DNA of 64,000 nucleotides from Symsagittifera roscoffensis (GCF_963678635.1 NC_087063.1:4502580-4566579), one strand, 5' to 3'; numbered from the stretch's first letter, positions 32,447 through 45,399 are shown. Numbers and translations: made by a program. The notes: generated from the letters alone by a model not told the origin.

Positions 32447-33393
32447 GGGTTGACCTCCACAAACCGAAAATGATTATCTTACAATTCCATACATCAAATG
32501 TATGGAAAAATGCTAGTCATACAATTTTGATACAATTTCAAAAACTCATTGAAAAAAGATTCAAACTGGTTTCTGCGGCAATTTGAACCAAATAAAACAG
32601 TCTCGTGATGAAAAAAAAACTATGTTTCTTTATTTGGAAAAAAAATGTTATCATACAATTTCCATATATGAAAATTGTATGACTAGCATTTTTTTGATGG
32701 CGACAACAAAAATTTTTCTAAGTAATATTGAAATTGCCCTAAATTTTTTTTCAACCGCAAATTGAATTTTGTACTCAAACAAACATTTTGCAAAAAAAAT
32801 TTTTGCATGAAATTTTAATTGTTTGCCTGCATAACGTAGTCCTGGATACACAAAAATTGGATTTTTTTCCGTTTCTCCGGATAACTTTTTTCAAACAGGC
32901 TGAAAACTCATCCTCTTTGAAAATGACCGCCAAAATTTAAAAGTTTGATGCTTTTAGTGTATGATTTACGAAGAGAACTCTTACACAATTCAGGTCGTTT
33001 CCAATGAATTGTAAATGCTAGACGATCATCCCTTTGGTGACTCTAGTTTTGAGCAAACCATGGTTTTAGTCATTGTGTTCGGTCACGAACATCCCAAAAA
33101 TTTTGAGAAATAAAGTTACAAACACGAGTGTTACATGTGTTTGTGGATTTGTTTTCATCAAATTGAACATCATCCAGACAAATTTCTGAAACCTTTGTTT
33201 TTATGGTTTTTTTTAATGTATTGTTTTGTAGCTTTTGCTTCATTTTCTATCTGCTAGCTTGCCTTGCTATGCCTGTGTGGTATCGCAAGTGGCGCGAAGT
33301 TCCGCTTTGCCTCTGTGTCATGACATTTTTTCATAAGCGGTATCTTTGAAATTGTATGACATGACTAGCATTTTCTTTACGTGGAGGTCAACC
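32447..33393. mobile_element. Candidate non-autonomous DNA transposon with terminal inverted repeats
   Basis: The left end GGGTTGACCTCCAC (32447-32460) is inverted at the right end (GTGGAGGTCAACC, 33381-33393). Inside, a block AAAAATGCTAGTCATACAAT at 32506 recurs inverted at 32671-32693 and again near the right end (33349-33374). ACG flanks both ends and may be a 3-bp target duplication. No transposase frame is visible in the 0.95 kb, so it would be a MITE-like element. It also includes a dispersed TATCGCAAGTGG block at 33281. Confidence 0.55.
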
Positions 33394-36300
33394 ACGAGTG
33401 AATTGTGATACTAAATGATTGCGAAATTTTTCGCAACGCGAAATTACTAGCAACGCGTCTTCTGGCAACGCGTAATCGAGGCACCGAAATGATCCAACTC
33501 AGAAAAAATCCAAACTAAATAATTTCAAACTGAATGAATTAATTGTCTTCAATCCTTGAAGAGCATGGTGGCTTAAAATGCATTTCGATCTTTGGTGAGT
33601 CTTTTTTCATCGTCCCGTCAAAATCAGTTTCATTTGATCTCAGCACAGTCAGTCTCCCTTTCATCGGTTTTATTTAAATGCTCCTTCTTTATGCATTTTC
33701 TGGCTTTCATTGCCTGCCCGACCCTTGGGGTTCCAGCTAAAAAGCGCTTGCTTTGCTATATCGTTGTTGTTTTTTTTTCTTGACCGGGCCGTCTTTCCTC
33801 AGGTAATCTGATATTTCAGCAGCCCCCATATTAAAAAAAATGCAATTCAGCGTTTCAGTTGCTAAGCTTTAAATAGTTTTTTTTCTGAAATTTAAAACAC
33901 TAAGTTGAATAAAATGAAACCACAATATTTGAAATACAAATTAACTGCGAGCATTTTTTCTCGTTCATAAAATAGTAAACTGTTGCTTTTGTTTTTTTTC
34001 CATAGAATGCTTCCTTTTCCTACCTTACGGCGTGAATGAAATGCCCATATAAAATATACTTTCATCTGCTTTACGTATAAAACAGTGCGCTATGTCTATC
34101 TAGCTCTTATAAAGGGTACAGTTGGTATTTTCAGCAGAGCTAACAAAATTGGATTGAAAAAAGGTAAAAATGCCTTAGCAAGTAACCAGTCTTGAATTGC
34201 TTTACTTATTCGCGTCTCCAAATACACTTTCCTGTGCTAAATTTCAAAATCTTAATCTTGCACTTTATCGTAACTTATATTACCTTGATTTCACAATTTA
34301 TTTTAACATAGACGTTACGCAATATATTTTTTTCGATTTTACTTGGCTTTATGCGAAGAAATTAGTTAGTATTTGTACTAGCTTTAGCTTTCTCATTAGG
34401 GCTCTCATCGAGCAAATTAAACCCCCCCCCCCCAAATTGTAAAAATCAATACTTGGTTGAGCCATATGTTTTTTAAACTAATATGAACAGAATAATGAGA
34501 AAAAATTGATCGTTTACGGTTTGACTTTTGAGTTGATTTTACGTTCCAATCAAATTCACTTTCTTGAAAGGAAGGCAAATTACATTCATCAGTTAGAAAA
34601 GCGAAATAAAGTGAATGACTTTGATCCAGTTTTCTCTACTTGGAAAAATTTTATGATGTTAAAACATAATCTGAAAATTTGATGAACTTCAACGTGATAT
34701 AAATTTTTTCTTCAAATTTCTAAAAAAAAAATTCGAAAAACGAGAAATTTTTTTTGTTTTTTTTTACCTGAGCTCATTGACATTTTTCCAACTGTTTTTT
34801 TGCTATGCTCAAACTTGCGATGGCAAAAGTCTAGTAATCGGGAACACTGTAAAAAAAAAATCTGTACAAAAATTGTGAAATTGTTTTATTAGAGAATCGT
34901 AGCAACTTCTGAAATTTTTTCTATTTGGCCTAGAAGTAACGCGGGTGCCTTCGTATGTTTGGGTGAAGGATTTGAGTCTCGATCGGACCTTGTTGTTTTC
35001 AAGATGTGTGAACTTTTCCCCGGGAAAAATTAAATTAACGGCATTACAAGGACATATGGTGCACAGTTGGCGCATAATTTGGTGTTTGTGTGTCTCTGGA
35101 ATCCATAGACAAATTTTTAAACATTTGAAATTTTTTTCGGAACGATCAACGAGAATTAAAAAAACAAAGAAAGAACAAAGGCATTGTCAATGATGCGAGA
35201 TCCGCTCACAATTCACAAAATACACAGTTTGGCCTCGTTATGGGACTTTCGCTTGTCTGCTTATATTTATCGACTTGGTTACCACATCAGGGAGTTTTCT
35301 GTAATGTCACAAATTTTTATCGTATATGCAAGTGTTTTTGATTCACTTCTGTAATTTGCATAATTTAAAAGCCCTGATACATTTAAAAGCCTTTTTTTTT
35401 CGTTTAAAATTTCTATTTGATTTAATTTTCGTCTTGATTTTTTTCATCGACTTATTTAACTTAAATTGTGTCACTTCAAAAGCAAAACTGATAGATTAAA
35501 TGATTTCAAAGTTTTAAAACCTAATTGCCCGAAAAATTGTACCGTATTATAAACAGTTTTTTTTTGGAATTTTTTGTTTTCGGGTTAATGGTCGTTGGCT
35601 TAGTGCCCCTTCGGTAAATCCTAAAAGCTCATTTTAAACTTGTGTCTTTTTATTTTTGTTTTCTTCCCCTGGCGTTTTTGTTTTCTTCCGTCTCATTATT
35701 TATTCGCTTGCATTGTATTGTTTGCATTGCTGCGCTGGCATTGTATCGCAAGTTATGCGAAGCTACGCTCCAGCTCTGTGTTAGAAGCTCGCTTTTGAAA
35801 ATTTTTATTAAAACTTTGACAAACCAAAAAAGGCAACATGACTTTAAAAGAGTTTCAAAATATTTATGAGCAACATGATTTTTTTTCCAGATAAATTAGC
35901 ACTTTTTAAGATCAGTTTGGTTCGTTTTTTTTTAAACCCCATCGAAAAGATACTGATATCTTTTGTTCAAAGGAATATTTAAGCTGCAATTATTTTACAA
36001 ACGTTATAGTGCCTTGAAGTTTGCCGATGTGAAATTTCTATAATAAACTAATTAAATTCAAATGCAATAACTATAACAAAAATATAACAGTACGTGAAAA
36101 GGAGAGGATGAAATTGTCTTGGTTTTGTTTACTCAATCGTTCAATTTTATATGGTGTGCATTTTGTTAGCATAAGTCTGACCCCTTTTAGTGACCTGTTT
36201 TTTAGCAAAGCAATTTTGAAACAGAAAACATGAAACAGAATTATCTAGAAGATCAAAGTAAAGCAAATATTGCATATTTGATTAACAGACGTCAAAAAAT

Positions 36301-37158
36301 CTTCTGACGAAAAAGCGAGTTCTGTGAAACGTTTTTATCATTTCCAAATGCAAAACTATCTAAGTTAGGCGCAAAACACTGATTCACGCGCACAGTAGCA
36401 CTGCTGCCGAACATGAGAACAATAGAATGAAGCAAGCGTTCGCAACTTGCAGATGCCTCGTTTGAAGCAAGAGTTTCGACTCATTTTTTAGTCGCTTAGT
36501 CTGATAAATAGTCGATTGTCTGAAAGAGCTTACCATACGGTTTTCGTTATTTTTACTAACGTACGTAAGTGGGAATTAGTCCAGCTCAAGAATTACTTCA
36601 AATTGATACGAGGCAAGCTAATACAAATTTGTGTAGTTCCTATTTTTGAAGAAAGTTACGGAATGTTTGCGCTCGGAGTGTTTTTTTTCTCCAGGCGAAC
36701 TCAAATGTTTTGCTGGCAATTTTTAAAAGAAACTTGGTGATTTTTGTCAGGCAATTTTCGCCTGAAAGTGGCAATTTTGGTCTGAGAATCAATGATGCCC
36801 CTAACTTTGAAATTAAAAGTGATTTTTTTCTTTGCGCACACTTTTTTAGTGGAACGAAGTTGGAAAGAAAGTTTTTTGGTTGCAGAAACATTTTTTGGTT
36901 AAGTCTGCTGGCGCGAAATCTCTCGTTTTTGTAGTTTTCATATTCTAGGAGAGTGCTGCGAGTTTTCTCCATTATTTGTTTTTTTTACTAATTCTGTATC
37001 ATGAGAGAAAAGTCTAAATGTTCTTCTTCAACATAGTGTCTAAACGTTTTTTCTCTTTTTTGAACACTTTTTAGGGCTTCCGTATCATTCAGGAACTTAC
37101 CAGAAGTGAAATTGTCCTCGAGGTTTGTTTGTTTGTTCAACTGTATCTAGTGAGTTTA
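33394..37158. other. Intergenic, no gene seen
   Basis: AT-rich. It holds a poly-C run near 34425, a diverged copy of the dispersed block CTCATTGACATTTTTCCAAC (34770) and a TATCGCAAGT block at about 35744. Open frames are short and repetitive. Confidence 0.6.
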
Positions 37159-37490
37159 GGTCCGAGGTGGCCTTCTCATAGAGTAACTTTGGATGAGGGT
37201 ACACCGTTTGTTCGTCACGCTATCTATTTTCAGCCGGATAGGTTCGTGCAACTCCTTAGTCTAATACCAATCATAATTTAACTCTTATATTTCCCTGTTC
37301 TCAATAGATCTAGTTATATACTGGTTTTTTTGCGAGGTTATAGGGGGGAAGAAAGCAACTGATTCTTATCTTAATTATTTTATTCTCTAGCTGAAACTAT
37401 GAATAGTTTCAGCTTTGCAATTTATCGTAAATTTTAGTCATGGATCATGATTAGTTTCTTATTAAAATTTTACAGTGACAAAAGTCAAAT
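37159..37490 (+). repeat. Dispersed repeat family D2, copy 1, with conserved hairpin
   Basis: It aligns in order with 61277-61640: TCATAGAGTAACTTTGGATG, GGGTACACCG, CCGGATAGGTTCGTGCAA, CTTAGTCTAATACC, CAATAGATCTAG, a hairpin (37389-37414), then GGATCATGATTAG and TTTTACAGTG. The copies are diverged but collinear over about 330 bp. The class is unknown; an LTR-like or SINE-like unit is possible. Confidence 0.7.
37389..37414 (+). other. Hairpin in repeat D2, 12-bp stem
   Basis: AGCTGAAACTAT is followed after GA by its exact reverse complement. The counterpart at 61537-61564 keeps pairing through paired substitutions. Confidence 0.7.
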
Positions 37491-40400
37491 TATAAATAAA
37501 TATTTATTTTCAACTATTTCTATTAAAAATGCAGATTCTTTCCGATGTCTTACGCATTTCATTCAAAATCCTTACTTTGATATTATATTTTTTGTTAAAG
37601 CTGAGCTTAAAAATTACTTTTATTTTATGGTCTGGAATCAGACGGATAGCCGGGTATATATTTATGCTTCTATACAAAGTTTTTTCTACGTTTCGAAGAC
37701 TTTTAATTTATTGCTTTCGTTGTCTTCGATTATATTTGCATAACAAATTTTCAAACTCTTTGCAAATGTGATATCTTGTTTGTTCTCCTTGAGATTCAAA
37801 TTATGAAGTTCAGCTCATCTTTAACATTTCCTTATTCTAAAATGTAGCAAGGTAAGTAAGTGGCAGATAAAATTAAATTTCAAGTAGCAATTAGTCTAAT
37901 ATTTGGTCAAATAACCAGGGTTTTTATGTTAAAGCTTGACTACTTGGAGTAATTTTTTATTCGCCTTCTGAGCTTTTCTTACTTCGTCTAGACAAAAATT
38001 GCACACAAAAATAATTATAAAGGGGCGCTCAGGTGTGTTGAAGTTCATGAGCACCGAAAAAAATACTATCTATTGATTATTTTGGCTTTGTTCATTTTGA
38101 AACCTCATTATCTAAATAAATTTTGTCACTCTTGGGCTTTATCATTTTCGGCTCTTTTGTACTTCGGCACTCATGAACTCCGCTATTAGTATTTCCATTA
38201 ACATAAATAATAATTGCAAATAAAAATTGTATTTTGTGGTAGTCCATTCTAATTTTTTTCTGAAACTTGCTAGTCTTTCCTGATATATATCTCATAGATG
38301 GCGAAATTAAATACCGATTGGAAAAACGAGTTGTATAAGCTGATCCAAGCGCTTTAGTTGGTAAACATTTGTGATTAGTTAAAATTATTTAGAACAAAGT
38401 GTAATGATAGCGCCTTAACTCAAAGAGTAAAAAAGAATTAAATGAAAACAAAAAAACGCATTTTCCGGAAAGTTCTTCATATGTTTTCCGTAAAACTCCG
38501 TAAATTGCTATATTAGCATTTCATTGGCAAAAACATAATACGGTGACAAGGAAATCAACGTTCTAAAAGTTTAAGCAATAAATAGGTACCCAATTCAAAA
38601 CAGAAGTCCAAGCTGATAAAATTTCAAAAAAAATTAAAATAAAACAAAAAATTTAGTTAAAAATTTTTTTAAACCACTTCTACACGCACAAGCTAGAATA
38701 CAAAACCATGTAGTTAGCGACTATCAGCGTATTTACGTTCCAAATTGCTCGCCTCAGTTCAATTTGGAACGATTTTTGACCGGATCAAATCAACGCTTAC
38801 GTCTTAGTAGCACTAAATGTTAGCTGAATTGTTTAGAAGGTGCCAGTTTGCCTAAATTAGGACAAACTTTATTTTGAAATTATAGAAATATAATCACTGA
38901 TAAAGTTAATTCTCAAAAACTTTACATGTTTTGGATCGTATTTAAAAATGGCTGGTTAGAAAATCGAAGTTATTCGAAAAAATTTTGATTTTGACTCAGT
39001 ACCATTGATTTTGATTAATTTTACCATTCAAAGGAAAAAGAAAATCTGCTGCTAATGCTAGATGAGGTAAGTGAAAAAAATACCGTTGAGGATAAAAAAA
39101 ACTTAACTTGAAACAGGAGCGCTTGGTAAATCATCAATTTGTTTGTTAATCGCGCAGGAATTCACTTCCAATATTAAATTTCTTGGCTCATTTAGAAACT
39201 GCTTGATATTTCTTTAAAATTTTTTTACTGAGCCTATTTTTCAGAATTAAGTTTTATTGGTATAACCAACTGGAGAATTTTCATTCGCATATTGGTAGAC
39301 AATTGCCAAAAAAAACGGAAAAGCTATAAGCAAAAAACTTTCGTAAAAAATTATCAGCATATAAAAAAGTATCAACAACAATTTTACAGAAGTGGTTTTG
39401 CTATTTTGAAAATGAAATAGGGAAAAATCACTATCATCAAAACGTTTCTAAGGATTTTTAAAGTTTCAGGTTTGTTGTTTTCTTGCTCCGAATCGAGTCC
39501 TGATTTTATGATGCCTGCCAAAGATCGAAACTATTTTCTTCTGATGGCTTTTTTGGGACGCGAGCAGATTTTCGAAACAAAATTCACGAGTAGAGGGAAC
39601 ATGGAAAACAAGCGTTCTCATTTTATAAGTCAAGCCTCTCGAAATAACGTTGGAATAGTCGTGATTTTTCAATATGGTTTCAAAAAATCCTAAAAATCAG
39701 CACTAGAAATTCGCTAAAACATAAAGTAAAAATGGCCAATAGGTTGGAGAGAATATGTCTGAAGAGGGGTCAAAACTTTGGCAAAGAAATATTAGAGCTT
39801 TTTGACAAATCTATTGGGACCAAATTGATTGTTTGAGCAAAAAAGATTGCGAGTTTTGATTTTTTTCTAAACGTTTTTTGATCTTGACAACTATCTTTAA
39901 CTACAAGGTACCAAATTGGCCGATCTTTAATTGTTGGTTTAGTTCGCAAAAGGGGTTAAATTTTTGTTAATGTACAGGTAAAATAGGTGGTGACGGTTTA
40001 GTTAACAATATTCAGTTTTGTTGACCTCTGGCAGAATGCATAATTCAGTTTTTCTGAGTGTTGGAGAAATGACACAATTTTTTTTGTAAGCTGGTGCAAC
40101 CCCCAGCTAGTCCACAAAAACACCTGGCATTAACATTTGCTCAAAACATTTTTTTTTCGGATTTCCCAAACAAGTAAAACTAATGAAATTTAGTCGGAGA
40201 TCAGTTTGTTCGTTTTTTGAATCTTGAAACAATTGGCAAAAACACAAATTCTTTCCAAGCCGTAGAATAACAAAAAAAGTGTTTAAATAAAGTAAAACAA
40301 TTTTATTTTTCTTATTGTGGGCAAAAAAAAACAATTTGTTTTTACAGAAACTGAAATTTGGATTATGTCTAAGCCATTTGTTTTTATAGAAGCGAATTTA

Positions 40401-41479
40401 TTGTTGCCTAAAATTATTTCTTTTATTTGATTTTGGGACCATTTGTAGACGCTCTTGTGGTGGTCTTCTTCATGGTCAAAACATCTGCCAGTTTAGCTAA
40501 CTGCACATTAAAAGTAAAATCATAATGAAAAATTCTGATAAGTGCATCTGCTTTTAATATATAGTATTGCAAGCGGACAAAATCGTACAAAATTTCACAC
40601 AAAAAAAAAACATTTCGGTTTGACTTAAATTTTTGGGTTTCAGCTCGACTAAATGCCCGTGCGTTTATGGGCTTTTGATCAAATTTTGAAATTCACTTTG
40701 ACATTTTTGACTTAGTTTGATGTTCGACTCAGTTTATTTTATGCGTTGTTGCTCCATTATGGATTTTGATCAAAATATGAATTTTGGTCAAACTATGACT
40801 TCTGGTTGTTTTTCAAACTAACCTGAGAAAATTTTTAGCGTCTTGTACCACTCAAAACAAAAATTCTGAAAACCGAAACCAAATACTGCTCCAATCGATT
40901 CAAACTAAAAACGACGCAACTCTAAATTCGGCCAAATCGATTAATTGTACATTCTGCAAAATTATGCGTTTAAAAAATTTAGGCGAATTGTAACAGCAAA
41001 TTTTTAATGGTACACTTTTTTTAACAACATTTCTCTATAACTACTGACAAATCATTGACGAAACTACGGTAACAAAAACTCATCTTGTGACAATTGTTTT
41101 GATCATTTGGCCTACTTTTCATAAACATTTATTTTATCTTTGTTCCATTACTGCGGTTTGATTATTCCATCAAATACCATTTAAAACTTACAGTAATTTC
41201 CCATTGTTTCGACTTTTGAATAAAGCGAGGAGTATATATATGCTCAGGGTGGCTTTTTATAAACCAATTTCACCAAAAACTTTCATCACGTGCGGGTTGA
41301 TGCTGTAACTATAGGATTACTATGCGAGTTTGCTTGCATTAACGTACTTACGGTTGAAAACTGGCCGTTCAATACTTAATTCTTTTGGAAAATGAATTAA
41401 GTTTTCGTGACGTACTATCCAGTGCTTGAGATTCTTTCAAATTGAAGTCAGGCAAGCTAAAAACTGTGTACCACTTTAA
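37491..41479. other. Intergenic, no gene seen
   Basis: AT-rich, with short frames only. A block with inverted CATGAGCACCGAAAA / TTTTCGG and GCACTCATGAAC pieces sits at 38040-38180. A stretch near 38740 (CGCCTCAGTTCAATTTGGA) resembles part of repeat D1. Confidence 0.6.
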
Positions 41480-42100
41480 CAATACTGACAGTCTGAAATT
41501 ATAGGTTATCTCGATACCAGTTAAGGGTAATCGGAGCATGCAGGGCTTGGCCCTGATATGCGAGCAACTTTGTATATTGTGTAGCATCGTTCATCGTTAG
41601 CTGAAAATATTGATATTTCTGTCTCTTTTCCGTTCTGAGGTAGATCGGTTTCGGGTAGCTGGTTGATTGGCAACATTTCAGTTTGTAACAATCGGAAGTT
41701 ACAAGTTAAAAAAGATTAAAAGCAGAATTCAACGTCATAAAGTCCACAAAATGAAAATGATAACTAGACTGCTCGTATCAGGTTGAAGCACCGAATCTTC
41801 TAACTGTCTTTTAAGTTCTCCGCTTATGTGTTATTAAATCTCCGCTTACGTGTTAATAGCGCAAAACCTATTGCGCTTTAATTGTCCCAAATTAGCCAAA
41901 ATGGCAATCTTTAAACCCCCAAATTGCCACAGGTGAAATATCTTTTCAAATTTATGCTCAGGACATTAATACCTTGAATGATATTTAAAAATTCCGTCAA
42001 AAGTGATTAGTTAAAAAGTCGACATTTGTCTGAAGAGAAAAACCACCCCGAACACAAATATTACGTTAGTTTCGTTAAAAAAATCGGAACAATAAATCAC
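41480..42100 (+). repeat. Dispersed repeat family D1, diverged copy
   Basis: It shares GACTGCTCGTA, AGGTGAAATATCTTTT, CCGTCAAAA and AAACCACCCCGAACACAAAT with the copies at 7060 and 18995, in the same order. It also has CAGGGCTTGGCCCTG, a hairpin similar in position to the D1 hairpin. Borders approximate. Confidence 0.45.
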
Positions 42101-42127
42101 TTTTAAAACAGAGTCTGAACATCTTGG

Positions 42128-42346
42128 GGCTCTTTTCCAGTTTCCCACCCCCTTCGTAAAATTACAAAATGAAGATGTTCAAAAAATTGTTGACACGGCA
42201 TTTTTCTTGTTATAAATGTTGTAGAATTTAGTTCATCTATTCACGCTGACTCGTTTTAGTGCAGTTTATAACATGAAAAGTCATTTTAAATAGATTTTCA
42301 AATAATGAATTTCAGAAAATATCAGAAGGGGGACTGAAAAAAAGCC
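42128..42346. mobile_element. MITE family A, copy 1
   Basis: It starts GGCTCTTTTCCAGTTTCCCA and ends with the inverse (GGGGGACTG...AAAGCC). The interior matches 43710-43930, including TTCACGCTGAC and GCAGTTTATAACATGAAAAG. About 220 bp, no coding capacity. Confidence 0.75.
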
Positions 42347-42956
42347 CAAACTTTGATACGATATTTAATTTTTCACTTTTTCCACGCACTCGATCACCAC
42401 AAAAATCATAAGTTATGTCCTTGGTTTTTCTCGCTATGAATTCTAGTAAGAGCATTTGAGTAAAAATACCATCATTTCTACGATTTATCCAATCTTTGAA
42501 GAAGTCTTTTTAAATCCGAGAAACAGTCGCGTAAGCAAAAATGTTGTAACGGTTGGGCTGTTTTTGAAAAAAAATTATCTGTCTTGCTTATGGCAGCCAT
42601 CTTTTTTAATTTTTTAAAATTCTCCAAAGGATTCCTCTTTACAAATGATTAAAAAGGAAAAAAAATCATTTAAAAACCACATAAATAAAAAATAAGATAG
42701 AAATTTGAAGCAAACAGAAAGCATTCGACTGTGAGAAAAGTAAAGTTTATAAAATCAAAATAACCACGTGGTATATTTATTATTTAATGTTTTGCACTTC
42801 AGAAAATATATAATTCATATTATATTTCAGGTGTTGCGTTTATCGGCGCATTTTCTTTTAATTCAAGCTCATCTTATCGTGTTACAAATTTTGGGATTAG
42901 GTTAATTATTTAAATTGCTTTCTAGTTATACACTTTGGTCGTGAAACTTAGAAAAA

Positions 42957-43581
42957 ATGACTTCTGTTATTTATATTCCTTTATCTTCTGCTAATCCGAC
43001 AACATACCGACTGTTATTGCAAATTTCTATTTCCTTTTCAGTTCTAGCATTAGTATGTTTTTTTCTTCTATCCAGTCAGAATGTGACCCATAATTATCAG
43101 ATGAGACCAAGTTTACTCCATCGATTTATGAACTCATCTTTATTTTCAGAGAACAAAACTTCACATCTGAATCACAATTCAACGAAGGTCATTTCAGATT
43201 ATGAAGTCAATGCTTACCCCTTTCTCTCCAATACTTCGTTTAAACAGTTTTTAAATTCAACTGGGCGGCAAAACTCCACATTTGTGCAGATAGAAAAGAA
43301 TAAGAAAATTGAACAAAAGGTTTTTTCTCAAGCTTTGAGTTTGCTGAAAGACCCCGCTGAAAATCCAGTTGTGAAAAAAGCTCGACACTCTAAATGCATA
43401 GTGGTAGGCTCAGGCTCGTGTTTACGCTCCAAACGCCAGGGTTCTTTTATTGATTCTTTCCCTGTCGTGATACGATTAAACAAGGCGCCCATCAAAGGGT
43501 ACGAGAAGGATGTCGGTTCCAAAACAGACTTGAGGGTGCTGTATCCTGAATCAGCACCTACAACCTTGGAATTCTACCAAG
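42957..43581 (+). CDS. GT29 sialyltransferase, exon 1
   Basis: The start is at 42957. A short cytoplasmic tail and a membrane segment at about residues 19-39 give the type II Golgi topology expected of sialyltransferases. A stem with many N-glycosylation sites follows. Sialylmotif L runs from C147 (CIVVGSGSCLRSKRQG) through VVIRLNKAPIKGYEKDVGSK to YPESA at 196-200, most like ST3Gal enzymes, which add sialic acid from CMP-Neu5Ac to galactose. No GT donor lies between 43545 and the in-frame stop at 43623. The phase-1 junction that fits exon 2 is CCAAG/GCAAAA, a GC-type donor. Confidence 0.88.
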
Positions 43582-43709
43582 GCAAAAATGAGCATTTGAA
43601 CTTTACAGATAAAAAAAACAAATGATTCAACTTATTTTTGAAGCTTTTTTCCATCACCATAACCCCTCCCTTCCCATAACAATACGCAAAATAACTATAG
43701 ATAAAAAAG

Positions 43710-43930
43710 GGCTCTGTTCCAGTTTCCCACCCCCTCGTAAAATAGCAAAATAAAGCTTTTCAGAAGAGTTGATCATACGAAATTTCGAATGAAAGACATG
43801 TTGTAAAAATTTGTTCACCTGTTCACGCTGACACGTTTTGATGCAGTTTATAACATGAAAAGTCATTTTAAATAGACTTTTATAAATTGAATTTCAGAAA
43901 AAGTCAAAAGGGGGGAACTGGAAAAGAGCC
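43710..43930. mobile_element. MITE family A, copy 2
   Basis: GGCTCTGTTCCAGTTTCCCA at the left, GGGGAACTGGAAAAGAGCC at the right. The interior is collinear with 42128-42346. It inserted in the sialyltransferase intron, just after the open end of exon 1. Confidence 0.8.
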
Positions 43931-44678
43931 AAAAAAGATAGAGAAGGAAACGAATTTTTCTTTCCAATCTTAAGATTTCTAAAATCAAATTAGATGTTTA
44001 GTGTTTTTAGTGCCTATGAGGATCCCAGTTTGTCCATTGGTTGTTTTATGAAAAAAAAAATAGCTAGTTTACCACAGCGTGTGATTTTAACCAGTTCAAA
44101 GCGTGTTTTTACGGTTTCTGGCAATTTAGACGACAGCTGTTAAGACGACAACCCTTTTTGATGGGACTTTAAGACGACGCTACAAGCAAATCTACGAATG
44201 TGTTTCTGAGAAATAACCTACTAAATGCCAACAGTTTATTTTAAATGTTTTTTATCGCTGAATTGTCGTCCTATTGTCATAATAATCATAATAAAAAATG
44301 CATGTAGTTCATACGCAGGGGCACAACAGCGGTTCTCCGTTATGAACTGAAAAGCTCGTATGTTGGTCCTTTCCCTTGTGGATAAATTGTCTTAATCGTA
44401 CTTTAGTCAAAACAATAATAAATTGTTATCAGGTTCACAAATTTGTACAATAGTATAGGATATTGGTAATAACTATATCATGTCGTCTTAATGTCCTGTC
44501 GTCGTATTAATCTAGAGCCTCGGGATCAAGTTAAGACCTTCCACCCCAGCATTCAATTTGGTTTTCAATGCGCTGCTGTTAAATTTCCGATTTTGATTGG
44601 CTGAAAGTTTCAAATTAGAACCACGATAACACCCCCCCCCCCCCAAGTGGTTTGGGGGATGGGGAGGATGGTAACTTG

Positions 44679-45115
44679 GGCTCTTTTTCCTTTACCCCTT
44701 CCCCCCCCCACCTGCAAATTTTACAATTAAAATTACTGTTCCTACCAACCGATTAATTATCATGAAAATTGACATGCTAACTAATAAGGCCATGACATGG
44801 CTCTTTTTCCTTCCCCCCCCCACCTGCAAATTTTTACAAGTAAGTTTGTTGACCACATTGTCCGATTGTTATGAAAATTGACATATAGACTAATTAGGCC
44901 ATGACAAACATATTTGGTCTTCATAATTAACCTCGTAAAACCACTCGTTACACTAAAAAATTGAAGCTCGTCTGAGGTGGGGGGGAAAAGGAAAAAGAGC
45001 CCATGACAAACATATTTGGTCTTCATAATTAACCTTGTAAAAACCCTCATTACACCATAAAATTGATGCTGATATGAGTTGGGGGCGGGGGGGTATGAGG
45101 CCTGGAAAACGAGCC
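44679..45115. mobile_element. MITE family B, outer copy split by an insertion
   Basis: The left end GGCTCTTTTTCC and poly-C are mirrored at the right (GGCCTGGAAAACGAGCC). The flanks GTAACTTG and TTAACTTG (7 of 8) look like an 8-bp target duplication, which suggests a hAT-like origin. A second copy of the same family sits inside (44799-45001). Confidence 0.75.
44799..45001. mobile_element. MITE family B, inner copy
   Basis: A 203-bp element with ends GGCTCTTTTTCC / GGAAAAAGAGCC. It is flanked by CATGACAT and CATGACAA (7 of 8), that is, inserted into the outer copy at a motif (CCATGACAAACAT) that the inner copy also carries intact. Confidence 0.8.
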
Positions 45116-45181
45116 TTAACTTGGTCCGAGCCTTGTTTTACAGCTCAGTTTAAAAAAATTTGAAAACTAATAAGAATTTAA

Positions 45182-45399
45182 GGCTCTTTTTATCCCCCAA
45201 ACCCCCCCCCCCCCCACCCACCTCCGACGACCATAAATTTTATGGTGTAACGAGTGGTTTTACAAGGTTAAATATGAAAGACCAAATGTGTTTGGCTCAT
45301 CCTAATTAGTCCGCATGTCAATTTTCATAATGATCGGACAATGTGAACAGTAACTTTACTAGTAAAAAATTGCAGGTGGGGGGGCAAAGAAAAAGAGCC
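45182..45399. mobile_element. MITE family B, third copy (opposite orientation)
   Basis: Ends GGCTCTTTTT / AAAAAGAGCC. The interior is the reverse complement of the inner copy (ATTTTATGGTGTAACGAGTG, GTCAATTTTCATAATGATCG). It ends 41 bases before the exon 2 acceptor. The flanks match at only 6 of 8 bases. Confidence 0.75.

Noticed and set aside
28149-42100. Hidden gene in the long intergenic interval
   Set aside because: Many 60-110 codon frames exist, but all are low-complexity Phe/Lys/Asn/Ile-rich and lie in AT-rich DNA, and no conserved motif was seen.
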